Part shown: positions 54,551 to 63,495 of the stretch, piece after piece
Layout: each line of letters starts with the position of its first letter
How positions within the stretch are numbered: position 1 is the first letter of the stretch
DNA from: Pseudotabrizicola sp.
Lineage (GTDB): Bacteria > Pseudomonadota > Alphaproteobacteria > Rhodobacterales > Rhodobacteraceae
DNA length: 64,000 nucleotides
Assembly (NCBI RefSeq): GCF_030656345.1
Contig: NZ_JAUSNR010000015.1
Location: 310,001 to 374,000 of the forward strand
Direction: 5' to 3'
The notes under the pieces: model-generated
What the model was told of the DNA's origin: nothing
Database searches by the model: none
Seen by the model: the letters and a program-made list of their open reading frames with translations, nothing else
Made by a program: the position numbers and the translations under genes

Positions 54551-57500
54551 CTAATTCTCCGGATGAAGCGCCAGCCGGGCGACAGCCCCTGTGCCAAAAG
54601 CAGACGAAACCTGGCTTACCTCAACTGAGTATGCTCCCGTGGCGCAGATCAACTCCCTTTGACTCAGCGACAGCAGGAAGCTCGGTTCAGACAGGACTTG
54701 TCTAAAAAGAACAGCGCCTTCATTCGATTTGACAACGAAGGAATAAAGTTCGCGCTCCTCACCAAGTGGAACATCGTATCCTTCCCAAGAGTCTCCACCA
54801 GTTCTGGTCCGTCTCATCCAATTAAATATGTGGTTGCCATGTTCGTCGACTGAATATCTGAGGTGAGACACAGACAATGGGCGCAACCCAGCACCTCTGA
54901 ATGTGAGAATGTCGTATTTTACGACATCCGAGCCAATACCTTCACTGGAAAATCCCAGCCGATAATGAAGTTCAATATTCAGATGGTCATCGGCAAGCGA
55001 GATCTGACTCAGTGAATCATCGATCAGCACGATTCGACTCCCCGCAGGCCACGACATGGGCATGAACGCATCGGTGCCCGCCAACCCTCTGAGCCGCATA
55101 GACAAGGCAAATACGCCGGGAGACAAGAGCTCGGCTGTCATAAACTGAAAAACCTCCCATTGCTCCGGGTCGTCACCACCTATAGCAACAAGATTTTTTC
55201 CAGAAAGCAGACCTGTCGCCGACGTCGATTCCAACACACCCGACTGTATTTCAACAATCAGCTGACGCCCACGATCCACGATCCCTGATCGGCATGCATC
55301 AAGATCAGAAAGAGTTTTTCCGATGTGTGATGTGCTATAAAATATTTTGTTAACAGAGTAATCAGAATCTTCACTTGCCGACCACAGGACTGCGGGCCCG
55401 GTCCAGGGATCAGCCGTGACCGCCAGAAACGGTGCATAGGGAGACTGACTGCCGGTGATCAGGGGCAGATCCAGCCACACCCGTGCGATGGGGCCAACAT
55501 CACGATACGCAAACCATCTCTGGGGATCGGTCTCCTGCTCTTGAACGGGGTAGATTGACGGTTCAATGCAACTGGCCACAATGGATAGCTTCTGGTCAAA
55601 CTCAGTGCTGTCAATCCTGTAGATCAGCCCGTCCAGCGAAAGTGTCTCGCCATTCCTTAAGTCTGTCATTGAGGGTGGTAAATCCAGTGTGATCCGATCG
55701 CGCGACGCCAAAGATTCAATTAGCCACTTCCGCGCGGTTGCTTTTGCTGTATCTGCTGGCAAGACCAGTTGATACTCAGTCTCGACGACAGCCGGTGAGG
55801 ACACATCCGAAAGGGCAACCTCTGCCACTGAAGCTTTGAAGCCGCCATCCGCCGAAATATAGGCAAAACGGACCCTCCCCACCGCATCACTGTCGGACAA
55901 TCGGGTTAACTGCAGGCTGGAAGAGTTATCTCGGGCAACGGTAATCTGGTCTTTGTCCAGCGTCAGACCAGAAGACAATCCACGCGTCTGAAAGCTTAGA
56001 ATGCCATTCTTGTCAGTGCAGTCAAAGCCATAGGTGACAGAAAGCGGTTGCAGTCTCGACCGCCCGGATTGGTTCTCGGAGACTCCATAACCATAGACCA
56101 ATCCAAAAAGGTATTGTGTGTCAATGTCTTGCACACCAGAATTCTCACAGACCTCCCTGACTGCGCGATCAAGTGGCACAGAGGTTGCGCGACCGTTCAA
56201 CCAATGACCCCGGAAATAATTATCCCCATCAGACCAAAGATCTGTCGCGCGGGGAAAGGCCGGATAAGGACGTGCATCCCACGCCCAGGCGTAGGAATGG
56301 TCCCTATCGACCATTGACCCAGCAAAAAGCTCTGACGTAGGATTGTGAGCCGGATCCGACCAGAATGCATGTTGCGCCCGAAAATACTGCATCTGAATAA
56401 AGTCGTCCCGGGCACCCGTAGACGCGCGAGGAATCGCGGACTCAGATGACTTGCTGTCCAGAAACTTGTTGGGCTCGTTGGTTCCCTTATCAATCGCAGC
56501 ACAGCCATATTCGGTAAACCGAAACGGCTTCGCCCCGGGAATCCAATCCGTTGGCATCCCCTGACGTATACCATCAATGCGGTTGTGGTGTGGGTTTGAC
56601 CACCAGGATTTCAAGTCCTTGTACCGGAATATCCAGTCTTCGCCATAGTGAGTATCGCGAATTTCTATACGGTTCTGGGCATCAAAACCTTCTTGGCCGG
56701 AATAATACCAATCAAACCCTTCTCCCCCCATAATATTGGATTGGAGATAGTCCAGGTTATAGATCGACAGCCAATCTGAATCGGCGTGAACTTTCGTATC
56801 CCGCCAGTCCGAAATCGGCATATAGTTGTCTATGCCAATAAAGTCTATGTGACTGCTGGACCAGAGCGGATCAAGATGAAAGTAGACATTCCCATTAACA
56901 TGATACCCGAAATACTCACTCCAATCCGCCGCGTAGCTTAGCTTTACATCCGGCCCGACGATGCTGCGCACATCTGCGGCCAGCTGGATCAGTGCCTGCA
57001 CAGCGGGGAAACTCTGCCCAAGACCCCTGATCTGCGTAAGGCCACGCATTTCAGACCCGATACAGAATGATTCAACACCACCCGCCAGCTTGCACAGATG
57101 GGCATAGTGTAGGATGAATCTGCGATACCCCCATTTCGGTTCGCCGTGATAAAAGACTTGGCTGCCTGTGATGGAAAAATCCTCAACGCGCGCGGCCCCA
57201 AAGAAAGCAGCAACCTCAGCTTCAGCAGCGGCTGACTCATCCGGGCTGCCATCCCGACCCGGTGCGACAGACACTGTAACCCGACCACGCCAGGGTAGTG
57301 CGGGCTGAAATCCGTTCTCTGAGTACGGGTCGTCCAGGGTATTTCCTGTCATCTGATCCATCAGGATGAAGGGATAGAACATCACCGACTGGCCACTCTC
57401 GCGCAGAGCGACAATCGCTTCGATGACCGTCGAATCCGCCGGAGTCCCGCCATAGATCGACCGTCCCTCAAGGCGCGGCACTTCGGCGGCTTCATTTCGC

Positions 57501-58453
57501 CCCACCCCGCCAGACCGCCACAGATTTTGCGCCGCTTCAATATCCTTTTGCTCGACCTTTGGCTGTACCTCACAAGACGCGCAGCGAAGATCATTGCCAA
57601 ACCAGGACACGACAAGCGCCACCGCTTTGCAGTTGGGCAACTCTTGCTGCAACTGGGTCAGCGAAGTGACCAGATCGGTCTCACCGCTGGGCGTATTGGC
57701 ATTCAGCGTGCGCGATACGCCAAATCCGCTTTCCACACGCACCTTCTTTGTCCCAAGCGCATATTCGCCGGTGCCTGGAATAAGCGCGACGGCCCTGATC
57801 GCATCCTGCAGATCAGAAACCTGCTCTGCCTCGGCCCCCTGCGCCCGGCGCATCACTTCAAAACTGAACTGCGGCACGCGGTTTCCGTAGGCTGAAAGAT
57901 CAAGCTCCTCGATCACGACATAGGCGATGCCGCGATATGCCGGCGCATGAAGACTGCCCATCCGCGCCTCGATCAGCGGGTCCGGCAGCTGATCTTCGGT
58001 TCCGTTATAGGCCCTCAGGTTCAGGGTCGCGGGCGAGATTTCATCGCCATCGGCCCATATCCGGCCGATTCCAAGAATTTCGCCCTCGCACAGCGCGATG
58101 GCCAGACTGACAGTATAGGAATACTGAACCGTCCTTGGCGATGGCATCCCTTTGCCGCCCGTTTTTCTGCTGGTCTCCCGGAACGGCGAGGCCCAGATCA
58201 CTTGACCTGCAAGCCGCATCCGGCCCCAGCATTTGGCAATCGGAGCTCCTTCGCTGGCCCCCATGATATGAAAGCGGTCAAGCTTTCCGACCTCCACGGC
58301 GTCAGAGCCAAGGCCCATGATCCGCTGATCCACAGCGCGCCCGATGGTCGCCCCCACGGCTCGGCCAATGACCGCACCGGACAGCCCCAAAACCGTGCCA
58401 CCCATTCCGGCACCCAAGGCAGCACCTGCAGCCGCAAAAACGATTGTAGCCAT
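54551..58453 (-). CDS. GTA g15: tail-tip host-recognition protein ('megatron')
   Basis: 1300-residue protein at the tail tip of gene transfer agent particles, equivalent to R. capsulatus Rcc01698. An N-terminal Gly/Ala hydrophobic segment and tail-hub-like region (1-430) precede a glycoside-hydrolase TIM-barrel-like domain (about 440-720), with possible catalytic acids E468 in CIGSEMRG and E648 in FTEYG. A phage-tail domain and the GTA-specific C-terminal region follow. The protein is expected to act in cell-wall attachment or penetration. It overlaps g14 by one base. Its 3' two-thirds is markedly A/T-richer than the other GTA genes. Confidence 0.93.
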   Translation of the reverse strand: MATIVFAAAGAALGAGMGGTVLGLSGAVIGRAVGATIGRAVDQRIMGLGSDAVEVGKLDRFHIMGASEGAPIAKCWGRMRLAGQVIWASPFRETSRKTGGKGMPSPRTVQYSYTVSLAIALCEGEILGIGRIWADGDEISPATLNLRAYNGTEDQLPDPLIEARMGSLHAPAYRGIAYVVIEELDLSAYGNRVPQFSFEVMRRAQGAEAEQVSDLQDAIRAVALIPGTGEYALGTKKVRVESGFGVSRTLNANTPSGETDLVTSLTQLQQELPNCKAVALVVSWFGNDLRCASCEVQPKVEQKDIEAAQNLWRSGGVGRNEAAEVPRLEGRSIYGGTPADSTVIEAIVALRESGQSVMFYPFILMDQMTGNTLDDPYSENGFQPALPWRGRVTVSVAPGRDGSPDESAAAEAEVAAFFGAARVEDFSITGSQVFYHGEPKWGYRRFILHYAHLCKLAGGVESFCIGSEMRGLTQIRGLGQSFPAVQALIQLAADVRSIVGPDVKLSYAADWSEYFGYHVNGNVYFHLDPLWSSSHIDFIGIDNYMPISDWRDTKVHADSDWLSIYNLDYLQSNIMGGEGFDWYYSGQEGFDAQNRIEIRDTHYGEDWIFRYKDLKSWWSNPHHNRIDGIRQGMPTDWIPGAKPFRFTEYGCAAIDKGTNEPNKFLDSKSSESAIPRASTGARDDFIQMQYFRAQHAFWSDPAHNPTSELFAGSMVDRDHSYAWAWDARPYPAFPRATDLWSDGDNYFRGHWLNGRATSVPLDRAVREVCENSGVQDIDTQYLFGLVYGYGVSENQSGRSRLQPLSVTYGFDCTDKNGILSFQTRGLSSGLTLDKDQITVARDNSSSLQLTRLSDSDAVGRVRFAYISADGGFKASVAEVALSDVSSPAVVETEYQLVLPADTAKATARKWLIESLASRDRITLDLPPSMTDLRNGETLSLDGLIYRIDSTEFDQKLSIVASCIEPSIYPVQEQETDPQRWFAYRDVGPIARVWLDLPLITGSQSPYAPFLAVTADPWTGPAVLWSASEDSDYSVNKIFYSTSHIGKTLSDLDACRSGIVDRGRQLIVEIQSGVLESTSATGLLSGKNLVAIGGDDPEQWEVFQFMTAELLSPGVFALSMRLRGLAGTDAFMPMSWPAGSRIVLIDDSLSQISLADDHLNIELHYRLGFSSEGIGSDVVKYDILTFRGAGLRPLSVSHLRYSVDEHGNHIFNWMRRTRTGGDSWEGYDVPLGEERELYSFVVKSNEGAVLFRQVLSEPSFLLSLSQRELICATGAYSVEVSQVSSAFGTGAVARLALHPEN

Positions 58454-58929
58454 TATTCAACCTTTTCAGGAAAACAGTAAACGGCTACGACACGACGCAG
58501 CCATGGCCCGGACAGAGAGCTTTCGACAACCCCGTAGCCGGTGTAGGCGTGGATGAACTTCGGTGCGGGCGCGACCGCCGAGACAATTCCCAAGTGTTTG
58601 GCAACAGCCCCATTGCGCATGCGGAAAAGAATGACATTCCCCACCGCCAACACCCGATCAGGCTTGCGGCAAAGACATTGCCCCGCAGCCTGCATCAAAA
58701 CCTCCTCGCCTGAGGGTTCCGACCAGTCCATGGAATAGGCCGGAGGGGTCAGAGGTTCAGGCCCGATCAGAGCGCGCCAGATGCCCCGGATCAGCCCCAG
58801 ACAATCGGTGCCTGCACCTCGGGTGGTGGCCTGATGGCAATAGGGGGTTCCAAGCCAGCTGCGGGCTTCCTCCACGATCCGGTTGCCGAAATCCGGATCG
58901 GTAGAATCGGCGGTCACAAGGGATACCAT
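58453..58929 (-). CDS. GTA g14: NlpC/P60 family peptidase
   Basis: 158-residue cell-wall peptidase carried on the GTA tail, equivalent to Rcc01697. The NlpC/P60 catalytic Cys is C43 in RGAGTDCLGLIRG and the His is H112 in VAKHLGIVSA. The enzyme presumably helps the tail cross peptidoglycan of the recipient. The start at 58929 has a strong GGGAGGT ribosome binding site; the longer frame to 58980 runs back into g13. Its stop overlaps the g15 start (TAATG), coupling it to the tail-tip protein. Confidence 0.93.
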   Translation of the reverse strand: MVSLVTADSTDPDFGNRIVEEARSWLGTPYCHQATTRGAGTDCLGLIRGIWRALIGPEPLTPPAYSMDWSEPSGEEVLMQAAGQCLCRKPDRVLAVGNVILFRMRNGAVAKHLGIVSAVAPAPKFIHAYTGYGVVESSLSGPWLRRVVAVYCFPEKVE

Positions 58930-58933
58930 TCCG

Positions 58934-59794
58934 CTACCTCCCGACGCTCTTGTCGGGGCTTGACCGCAGCCAATCTTCACCCGGAATATGCGGAAACCCC
59001 CTGAAGTTCAGGAAGTTGTTGAACTTCTGCCGACAGGTCGATGCACGACGATCGCAGCCAGCGATAAGCCTGACCTGATCCGGTGCCATTGGCCGCACTG
59101 AAAACGTCTGCCACAATTCGATGATCCGCACGTCGCCAACCGTTGAATCTGCTTTGATCCGCCCAACCTGTCCCTTACCGGCACCGGATTGAATCACCGC
59201 CTGACCGTCAACAAACCATCCTTCCGCAAAGCTGGGATCAGCCGGAACGTGCAGAATGCGGCCATCGATCACCGCTTGCAGTGGCCCTTCGCGCGTAAAG
59301 GCTGCTGCGGACAGATCAATCCGGCACTGGCCATCGCCCAGTACCGCGCCGCATTCCGGATGATACACACGGCCATGTGGCACGTTCAGTTTTTCGGTCA
59401 GACCGCGCAGTTCAACCCGGAAGGCACCACCGCTGCGGATCATTTCGCCGAACGTCCCGCGAAACAGAATGGACCGCTCGGTCACATCGGCCCAGTTCAC
59501 CAGATAGGTGGTCACTTCGGCCCCGTCATACCGCCCGGCCAGAATGTCCTCCTCACGGATCGACGCATCGGACAAGGCACCCATCACCTCGGTATTATCA
59601 ACCGCCATTCCGGTGCTTTTTTCCAGCACACCAGCGGTCATGCCCGTGCGCGCAGCAAACACCACGCCATCAAAGTTCAGATCACAATCGTGATCGGTAA
59701 AGCCATAGGTCTCGCCATCCTTGCGGCGCACAAGCCAGGTCCGGCACACCGTTGTCGAGCCGGATTTCAGATGCTGTTTCAGGGCGTCCTGCAT
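58934..59794 (-). CDS. GTA g13: tail hub protein, DUF2163
   Basis: 286-residue baseplate hub protein equivalent to Rcc01696, with an N-terminal DUF2163 part and a C-terminal phage BR0599-like part. Four cysteines stand out: C148 and C157 in YHPECGAVLGDGQCRID, and C247 and C254 in GCDRRASTCRQKF. In the R. capsulatus particle the hub binds an iron-sulfur cluster, and these residues are the obvious ligands here. The ATG overlaps the g12 stop (TGATG), and the gene ends 4 bases before the g14 start. Confidence 0.93.
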   Translation of the reverse strand: MQDALKQHLKSGSTTVCRTWLVRRKDGETYGFTDHDCDLNFDGVVFAARTGMTAGVLEKSTGMAVDNTEVMGALSDASIREEDILAGRYDGAEVTTYLVNWADVTERSILFRGTFGEMIRSGGAFRVELRGLTEKLNVPHGRVYHPECGAVLGDGQCRIDLSAAAFTREGPLQAVIDGRILHVPADPSFAEGWFVDGQAVIQSGAGKGQVGRIKADSTVGDVRIIELWQTFSVRPMAPDQVRLIAGCDRRASTCRQKFNNFLNFRGFPHIPGEDWLRSSPDKSVGR

Positions 59795-60426
59795 CAGATC
59801 CGGACCTCCACCACGGGCACATCGGGAACCTCGCCCGCCTGAAAGGACGCGATCGAAGTCATGATCATGTCAGTGTCAAAACGCACCGGCACATCAAACT
59901 CAAAGCCCGCATAGACCGTGACGCCAAGGTCCGGCGGCACCGCAAAGCTCACCTCGCCCAGCGTGGGATCAACCGTGAACTCCAGCCCCTCCACTTTGGG
60001 GTCGCGGGCAACCGACACCAGCACGGTTCCGGCCACGGGTTTGGTGATGCGGCGGGCATAGGTCTGGGTGCCGGAGCGATAGGTTTTGCTCAACGAAAAC
60101 ACCGTCTGAACGCCGTCGCCGGTGCCAATCACCTGATCTGTCGGCGTCGGCTGCAATGAGGGCGCACAGGATTTGTAATCCGCCCAGTCCTTCCAGCGAA
60201 ACCCGTGCATCTTGCCCCGCCGCGCCTCAAAAAAAGCGATCAGGGCATCGATGTCATCCAGCGTCCGCAGGCTCGCCCCGGCTTCATAGCGCCTGCGCGA
60301 ATGGGCCCAAGGCGTGTTGCGCTCTTCATGGCCATTGACCAATGTCACCACATCGGTGCGCCGCTCTGGCCCGCCGACCGATCCAAAGCTCAGGTTGGCC
60401 GGAAATCTGATCTCGTGAAATGCCAT
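59794..60426 (-). CDS. GTA g12: distal tail protein, DUF2460
   Basis: 210-residue distal tail (Dit-like) protein equivalent to Rcc01695, linking the tail tube to the baseplate. It begins FHEIRFPANLSFGSVGGPERRTDVV, the usual DUF2460 opening, and contains EERNTPWAHSRRRYEAG and GFRWKDWADYKS, both typical. The ATG at 60426 is preceded by a GAGGA ribosome binding site; the longer frame upstream lies within g11. It is coupled by a one-base overlap to g13. Confidence 0.93.
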   Translation of the reverse strand: MAFHEIRFPANLSFGSVGGPERRTDVVTLVNGHEERNTPWAHSRRRYEAGASLRTLDDIDALIAFFEARRGKMHGFRWKDWADYKSCAPSLQPTPTDQVIGTGDGVQTVFSLSKTYRSGTQTYARRITKPVAGTVLVSVARDPKVEGLEFTVDPTLGEVSFAVPPDLGVTVYAGFEFDVPVRFDTDMIMTSIASFQAGEVPDVPVVEVRI

Positions 60427-60436
60427 GTGCTTATCC

Positions 60437-61093
60437 TCACCGGTTCCGTTGTCCGCGTGCCAGCGCGCGCGAGGCTTGCGCCGCAATCTGGCTCTGGCTG
60501 CGCTGGAAGCCCTGGACATCCGGGGTCTGAATGTTCATCACCACGGTCACCGGGCGACCGCCGCCCGCCGCCTGCACCCCAAGCCGGCCGTCGGCACCGC
60601 GTGCCAGCGGCATAATCGCCTCGGGCCCCGCCTCGCCCATCAATCCGCGCCCGCCGCGCATCGGAAAGCTTGTCGGGCTGCTCACCACGCCGCCCTTGGC
60701 AAAGGGCATGACGCGGCCCTGCGAAAACGCGCCACCGTCACGGAACGGCATGATGCTGCTCATCGCCGAATTCACGCCCTGCGCAACCAGCCCGCCTAGC
60801 GCGTTCTGCACCGGCCGCATCGCCGTGCTGTAGACCCCGTTGATCATCGACTGCGCCACCATCCGCAGCGCATCCGACAGCTTCAGCCCGTCAAAGATCA
60901 GCCCGTCAAACGCCCGGCGCAACCCACCGCCGATCCCGTTTGACAGTGTGGCGACCTCGCGCCCGGTAAACACCATCGTGTCCTGCATCTTGGCCAGCTC
61001 GCCCTCAAACGCGCTCACCATCGCCGATGATGCGCCCAGTGTGGCCTCCAGCGCCGCCACCTGCTCTTGCAGCTCTTCGATCCGTGCCATCAT
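60437..61093 (-). CDS. GTA g11: tail tape measure protein
   Basis: 218-residue tape measure protein, equivalent to Rcc01694, which sets tail length. An N-terminal coiled coil (about 1-45) precedes a Gly-rich central part and a C-terminal region with MPFAKGGVVSSPTSFPMRGG and LMGEAGPEAIMPLARGADG, typical of tape measures. Its small size fits the short tail of GTA particles. An AAAGGAGAGGG ribosome binding site lies right before ATGATG. The first 89 bases overlap the end of the preceding small gene in another frame. Confidence 0.92.
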   Translation of the reverse strand: MMARIEELQEQVAALEATLGASSAMVSAFEGELAKMQDTMVFTGREVATLSNGIGGGLRRAFDGLIFDGLKLSDALRMVAQSMINGVYSTAMRPVQNALGGLVAQGVNSAMSSIMPFRDGGAFSQGRVMPFAKGGVVSSPTSFPMRGGRGLMGEAGPEAIMPLARGADGRLGVQAAGGGRPVTVVMNIQTPDVQGFQRSQSQIAAQASRALARGQRNR

Positions 61094-61286
61094 CCCTCTC
61101 CTTTGCTGTATCGGGAAACGCCGCCGCCAGTTCCGCCAGCCGCGCCCGTGTCAGGGGCGGGCCTGCGGCGTCCACCCCCAGCATGATCCTCAGGTCCGCC
61201 GGGGTCAGCCGCCAGAAGGCCGCCGGTTCAAGCCCCAGTTGCTGCAACCCCACCCGCATCAGTCCCGGCCAGTCGATGCCGCTCAT
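61005..61286 (-). CDS. GTA g10.1: tail assembly chaperone-like protein
   Basis: Small protein of 93 residues in the position of Rcc01693 (phage tail assembly chaperone-like, between g10 and g11). The conserved part is residues 1-60: MSGIDWPGLMRVGLQQLG, PAAFWRLTPADLRIMLG and LTRARLAELAAAFPD. The last 30 residues are Gly/Arg-rich and encoded within the start of g11, so this tail is probably not conserved. The ATG at 61286 overlaps the g10 end by 4 bases. Confidence 0.82.
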   Translation of the reverse strand: MSGIDWPGLMRVGLQQLGLEPAAFWRLTPADLRIMLGVDAAGPPLTRARLAELAAAFPDTAKERDDGTDRRAARAGGGAGGHTGRIIGDGERV

Positions 61287-61603
61287 GTTTCCCCCGGCAG
61301 GGCAAAGGCGCGCGCCAGCAGTTCCGCCGCCACACGCGCCGCCTCCATCGGGCCACCACCGATCTCGACACTGCGCAGATCCGCCCCCGTCCCCTGCCAA
61401 CCCCCACCGCGCAAGCCTGCCACCACCAGTGCCAGAACATCGCGCGAAGAAAACCGCCCGGCCTCAAACCGCTGCACAAGATCAATCAGCGACCCTGCCG
61501 CCAGCGTTTCCTCCAACTCGGCCAAGGCACCAAGGGTCAGCTTTGCCACATGGCGCTGCCCGTCCAGAACCACGGCCACTTCCCCCGCCCAAGGGTTCGC
61601 CAT
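61283..61603 (-). CDS. GTA g10: tail assembly protein (GTA-gp10 family)
   Basis: 106-residue protein of the GTA-gp10 family, equivalent to Rcc01692. It opens with ANPWAGEVAVVLDGQRHVAKLTLGALAELE, the family signature, followed by a helical part with RFEAGRFSSRDVLALVVAGLRGGG. It probably acts in tail tube assembly. The ATG at 61603 overlaps the g9 stop as TGATG and was preferred over a GTG one codon earlier. Stop and start overlap with g10.1 by 4 bases. Confidence 0.91.
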   Translation of the reverse strand: MANPWAGEVAVVLDGQRHVAKLTLGALAELEETLAAGSLIDLVQRFEAGRFSSRDVLALVVAGLRGGGWQGTGADLRSVEIGGGPMEAARVAAELLARAFALPGET

Positions 61604-62016
61604 CACAGCGCCACGAAGCTGAGCGCGCCGGCCGAGGCCAGCGACATCTCATACGTGGCCTCGCCATTGTGGCTGCCGGCATATTCGATCGATGTGATCA
61701 TGAAAGCCCCTTCCACCACGCCAAAATCGGGAATGATCACCTGAAAGTCCGGCACTTCACCGTCAAAAAAGATCTGGCGCGCCCGTTCGTCGGTATTGGC
61801 ATCGCGAAACACCCCCGACCCTGAAATCGCCGCTGATTTCACACCAGCTCCGCCTAGCAGCTCGCGCCAGCCGCCCGTGCTTTCCAGACTGGTCACATCC
61901 ACCGTTTCCGCATTGAAACTGATGCGCGTGGCCCGCAGGCCCGCCACCGTCTCGAAGGTGCCATCTCCTGTCAGATCCACCTTCAGCAGCAGATCCTTAC
62001 CGCTCTGTACCGCCAT
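61603..62016 (-). CDS. GTA g9: major tail tube protein
   Basis: 137-residue tail tube subunit equivalent to Rcc01691, which polymerises into the tail. It starts MAVQSGKDLLLKVDLTGDG and shows FETVAGLRATRISFNAETVDVTS and the C-terminal EYAGSHNGEATYEMSLASAG, characteristic of phage major tail proteins of the TP901-1/GTA type. It follows g8 after a 33-base A/T-rich gap and is coupled to g10. Confidence 0.93.
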   Translation of the reverse strand: MAVQSGKDLLLKVDLTGDGTFETVAGLRATRISFNAETVDVTSLESTGGWRELLGGAGVKSAAISGSGVFRDANTDERARQIFFDGEVPDFQVIIPDFGVVEGAFMITSIEYAGSHNGEATYEMSLASAGALSFVAL

Positions 62017-62049
62017 CTTTATCTCCAGATATAATTAAAAGTCAGTCTG

Positions 62050-62448
62050 TTAGATCTCGATCCTCACGCGGAACGTCAGGTCTATCCGCCGCACGTCGCC
62101 ATCCCCCAACCGCTTTGCGACGGCCCGGGCAAATTGAATGCTGACCACGCGCCCCGTGCTCAGCACTGGCGTGGCGCCGGTCAGACAGTCCGACACCGCA
62201 GTGGCCAGAGTTTTCGCCGTCAGAAATCCGGCGGCATCGCTGATGACGCTCACCACGATCCGGTGTTCTGCGCCGTCACCGCTCTTGTCCGACTGGTCCA
62301 GCACCTCTTCCGGCCCGATCAGAACAAAGGCCGCCGCCCCAGCCGATGGCGGCATGGCATCCACCACCAAGGCACCGGCCAGCGCCGGGGCCGATGACAA
62401 CAGGCTGTAAAGGGCGGTCTGTAAGGCCGCCGCTGCGCCATAGCTCAT
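62050..62448 (-). CDS. GTA g8: tail terminator, DUF3168
   Basis: 132-residue DUF3168 protein equivalent to Rcc01690, which caps the tail tube at the head end. Features are the N-terminal helix AALQTALYSLLSSAPALAG, FVLIGPEEVLDQSDKSGDGAEHRIVVSV and the final RRIDLTFRVRIE. Its start overlaps the g7 stop by 4 bases. Together with g6 and g7 it makes the neck that joins capsid and tail. Confidence 0.92.
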   Translation of the reverse strand: MSYGAAAALQTALYSLLSSAPALAGALVVDAMPPSAGAAAFVLIGPEEVLDQSDKSGDGAEHRIVVSVISDAAGFLTAKTLATAVSDCLTGATPVLSTGRVVSIQFARAVAKRLGDGDVRRIDLTFRVRIEI

Positions 62449-62783
62449 GCCGGTCCCTCCTCATGCGCAAAACAGGTCAGGTACTGCCCCGACGGGTCCC
62501 GCTCGGTCACCGCCAGCACCTGAAACACCCGCCCCACCTGGGTCAGCCGCTGGCCGGGCACCGGCCGTTGCGGCGACCCGACGGGTGCCCCCCGCACGGT
62601 AATCCGGTACGGCACCCTCGACAGCGTGATCTCTTCGCCCGAGGCTTCGCGCCCCGCACCGGGGGCCACATGCGCCCAAAGCGTGCCGACAGCCTGCCAG
62701 CTGGTCGAAAATCCCCCCGCGCCGTCCGGGGTGGACACCGATTGCTCAAGCGTCAGGTGCCGGTTCAGCTGCAGCGGCATCAT
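62445..62783 (-). CDS. GTA g7: head-tail stopper protein
   Basis: 112-residue head-closure/adaptor protein equivalent to Rcc01689. The pattern LNRHLTLEQSVSTPDGAGGFSTSW, then LWAHVAPGAGREASGEEITLSRVPYRITVR and RVFQVLAVTERDP, matches the phage head-tail joining family. Two adjacent ATGs (62783 and 62780) are possible starts. The gene overlaps the end of g6 by 38 bases and g8 by 4, showing tight packing. Confidence 0.92.
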   Translation of the reverse strand: MMPLQLNRHLTLEQSVSTPDGAGGFSTSWQAVGTLWAHVAPGAGREASGEEITLSRVPYRITVRGAPVGSPQRPVPGQRLTQVGRVFQVLAVTERDPSGQYLTCFAHEEGPA

Positions 62784-63381
62784 GCGCTGCCCCCCCCAGG
62801 ACCCGTACCGTCCGCCAACGCTCGATCAGGGCCTGCACCGTCAGCGGCAGGGCAGGCCCGCCGCTCCCACCTGAATGGCGCGCCTCATAAAACTCTGCGG
62901 CCAGCAGCAACACCGCCTGCGCCAGATCTGCCGGAACGGCACCCCAGTCGGCCCCGAACCCGGCCTCAAACACAATCTCGACCGCACCATCCTGCGGAAT
63001 CTGCGGCAACGCGCCGCCAATCCCTTTCAACCGCGGGCGGGCAATATCCGGTTCCAGCCAAAAACTTTCTCCCGGCAAAACGCGTGCCTCTCCCGACGCC
63101 TCCAGCAGCGTCACCGATACCAGCGCCGAGACCGGCGCCATCGGCAGCGCCTGCCCGCCCCTGTCTTCGCGCCAGCGGTTCAGCCGCAGCTGAAACCGGC
63201 GCGCCAGCAGCGCCTTTCCGGTCCGCCCCTCAATGGTCGCCAGTGCTGCCCGCAGATGGGCTGCAACCAGACCATCCTGCAGACCATCATCGGCAAATCC
63301 GGTCCCCAGCCGCAGGTGATCTTTCATCGCCTGTACGGGCAGTGCCTCCGGCAGAACCGTGGTCAGCTCGGTCAACATCAT
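62746..63381 (-). CDS. GTA g6: head-tail adaptor protein
   Basis: 211-residue connector/adaptor equivalent to Rcc01688, attached under the portal. LPVQAMKDHLRLGTGFADDGLQDGLVAAHLRAALATIEGRTGKALLARRF is the helical gp6-like connector region, and the middle contains the usual VEIVFEAGFG beta segment. A GGAGAGAG ribosome binding site precedes ATGATG at 63381; the frame further upstream has no support. A strong hairpin lies between it and the capsid gene. Confidence 0.92.
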   Translation of the reverse strand: MMLTELTTVLPEALPVQAMKDHLRLGTGFADDGLQDGLVAAHLRAALATIEGRTGKALLARRFQLRLNRWREDRGGQALPMAPVSALVSVTLLEASGEARVLPGESFWLEPDIARPRLKGIGGALPQIPQDGAVEIVFEAGFGADWGAVPADLAQAVLLLAAEFYEARHSGGSGGPALPLTVQALIERWRTVRVLGGAAHDAAAAEPAPDA

Positions 63382-63495
63382 GAACTCTCTCCGATTGCCC
63401 CGTCCCCCGCCAAAGATCGGGCGCGCGCCCCACACCGCTCGGTCAGAGGGGGGGAGCAGCTAGACGGCATGGGTTTTCCTGCGCGCGCCCGAAAG

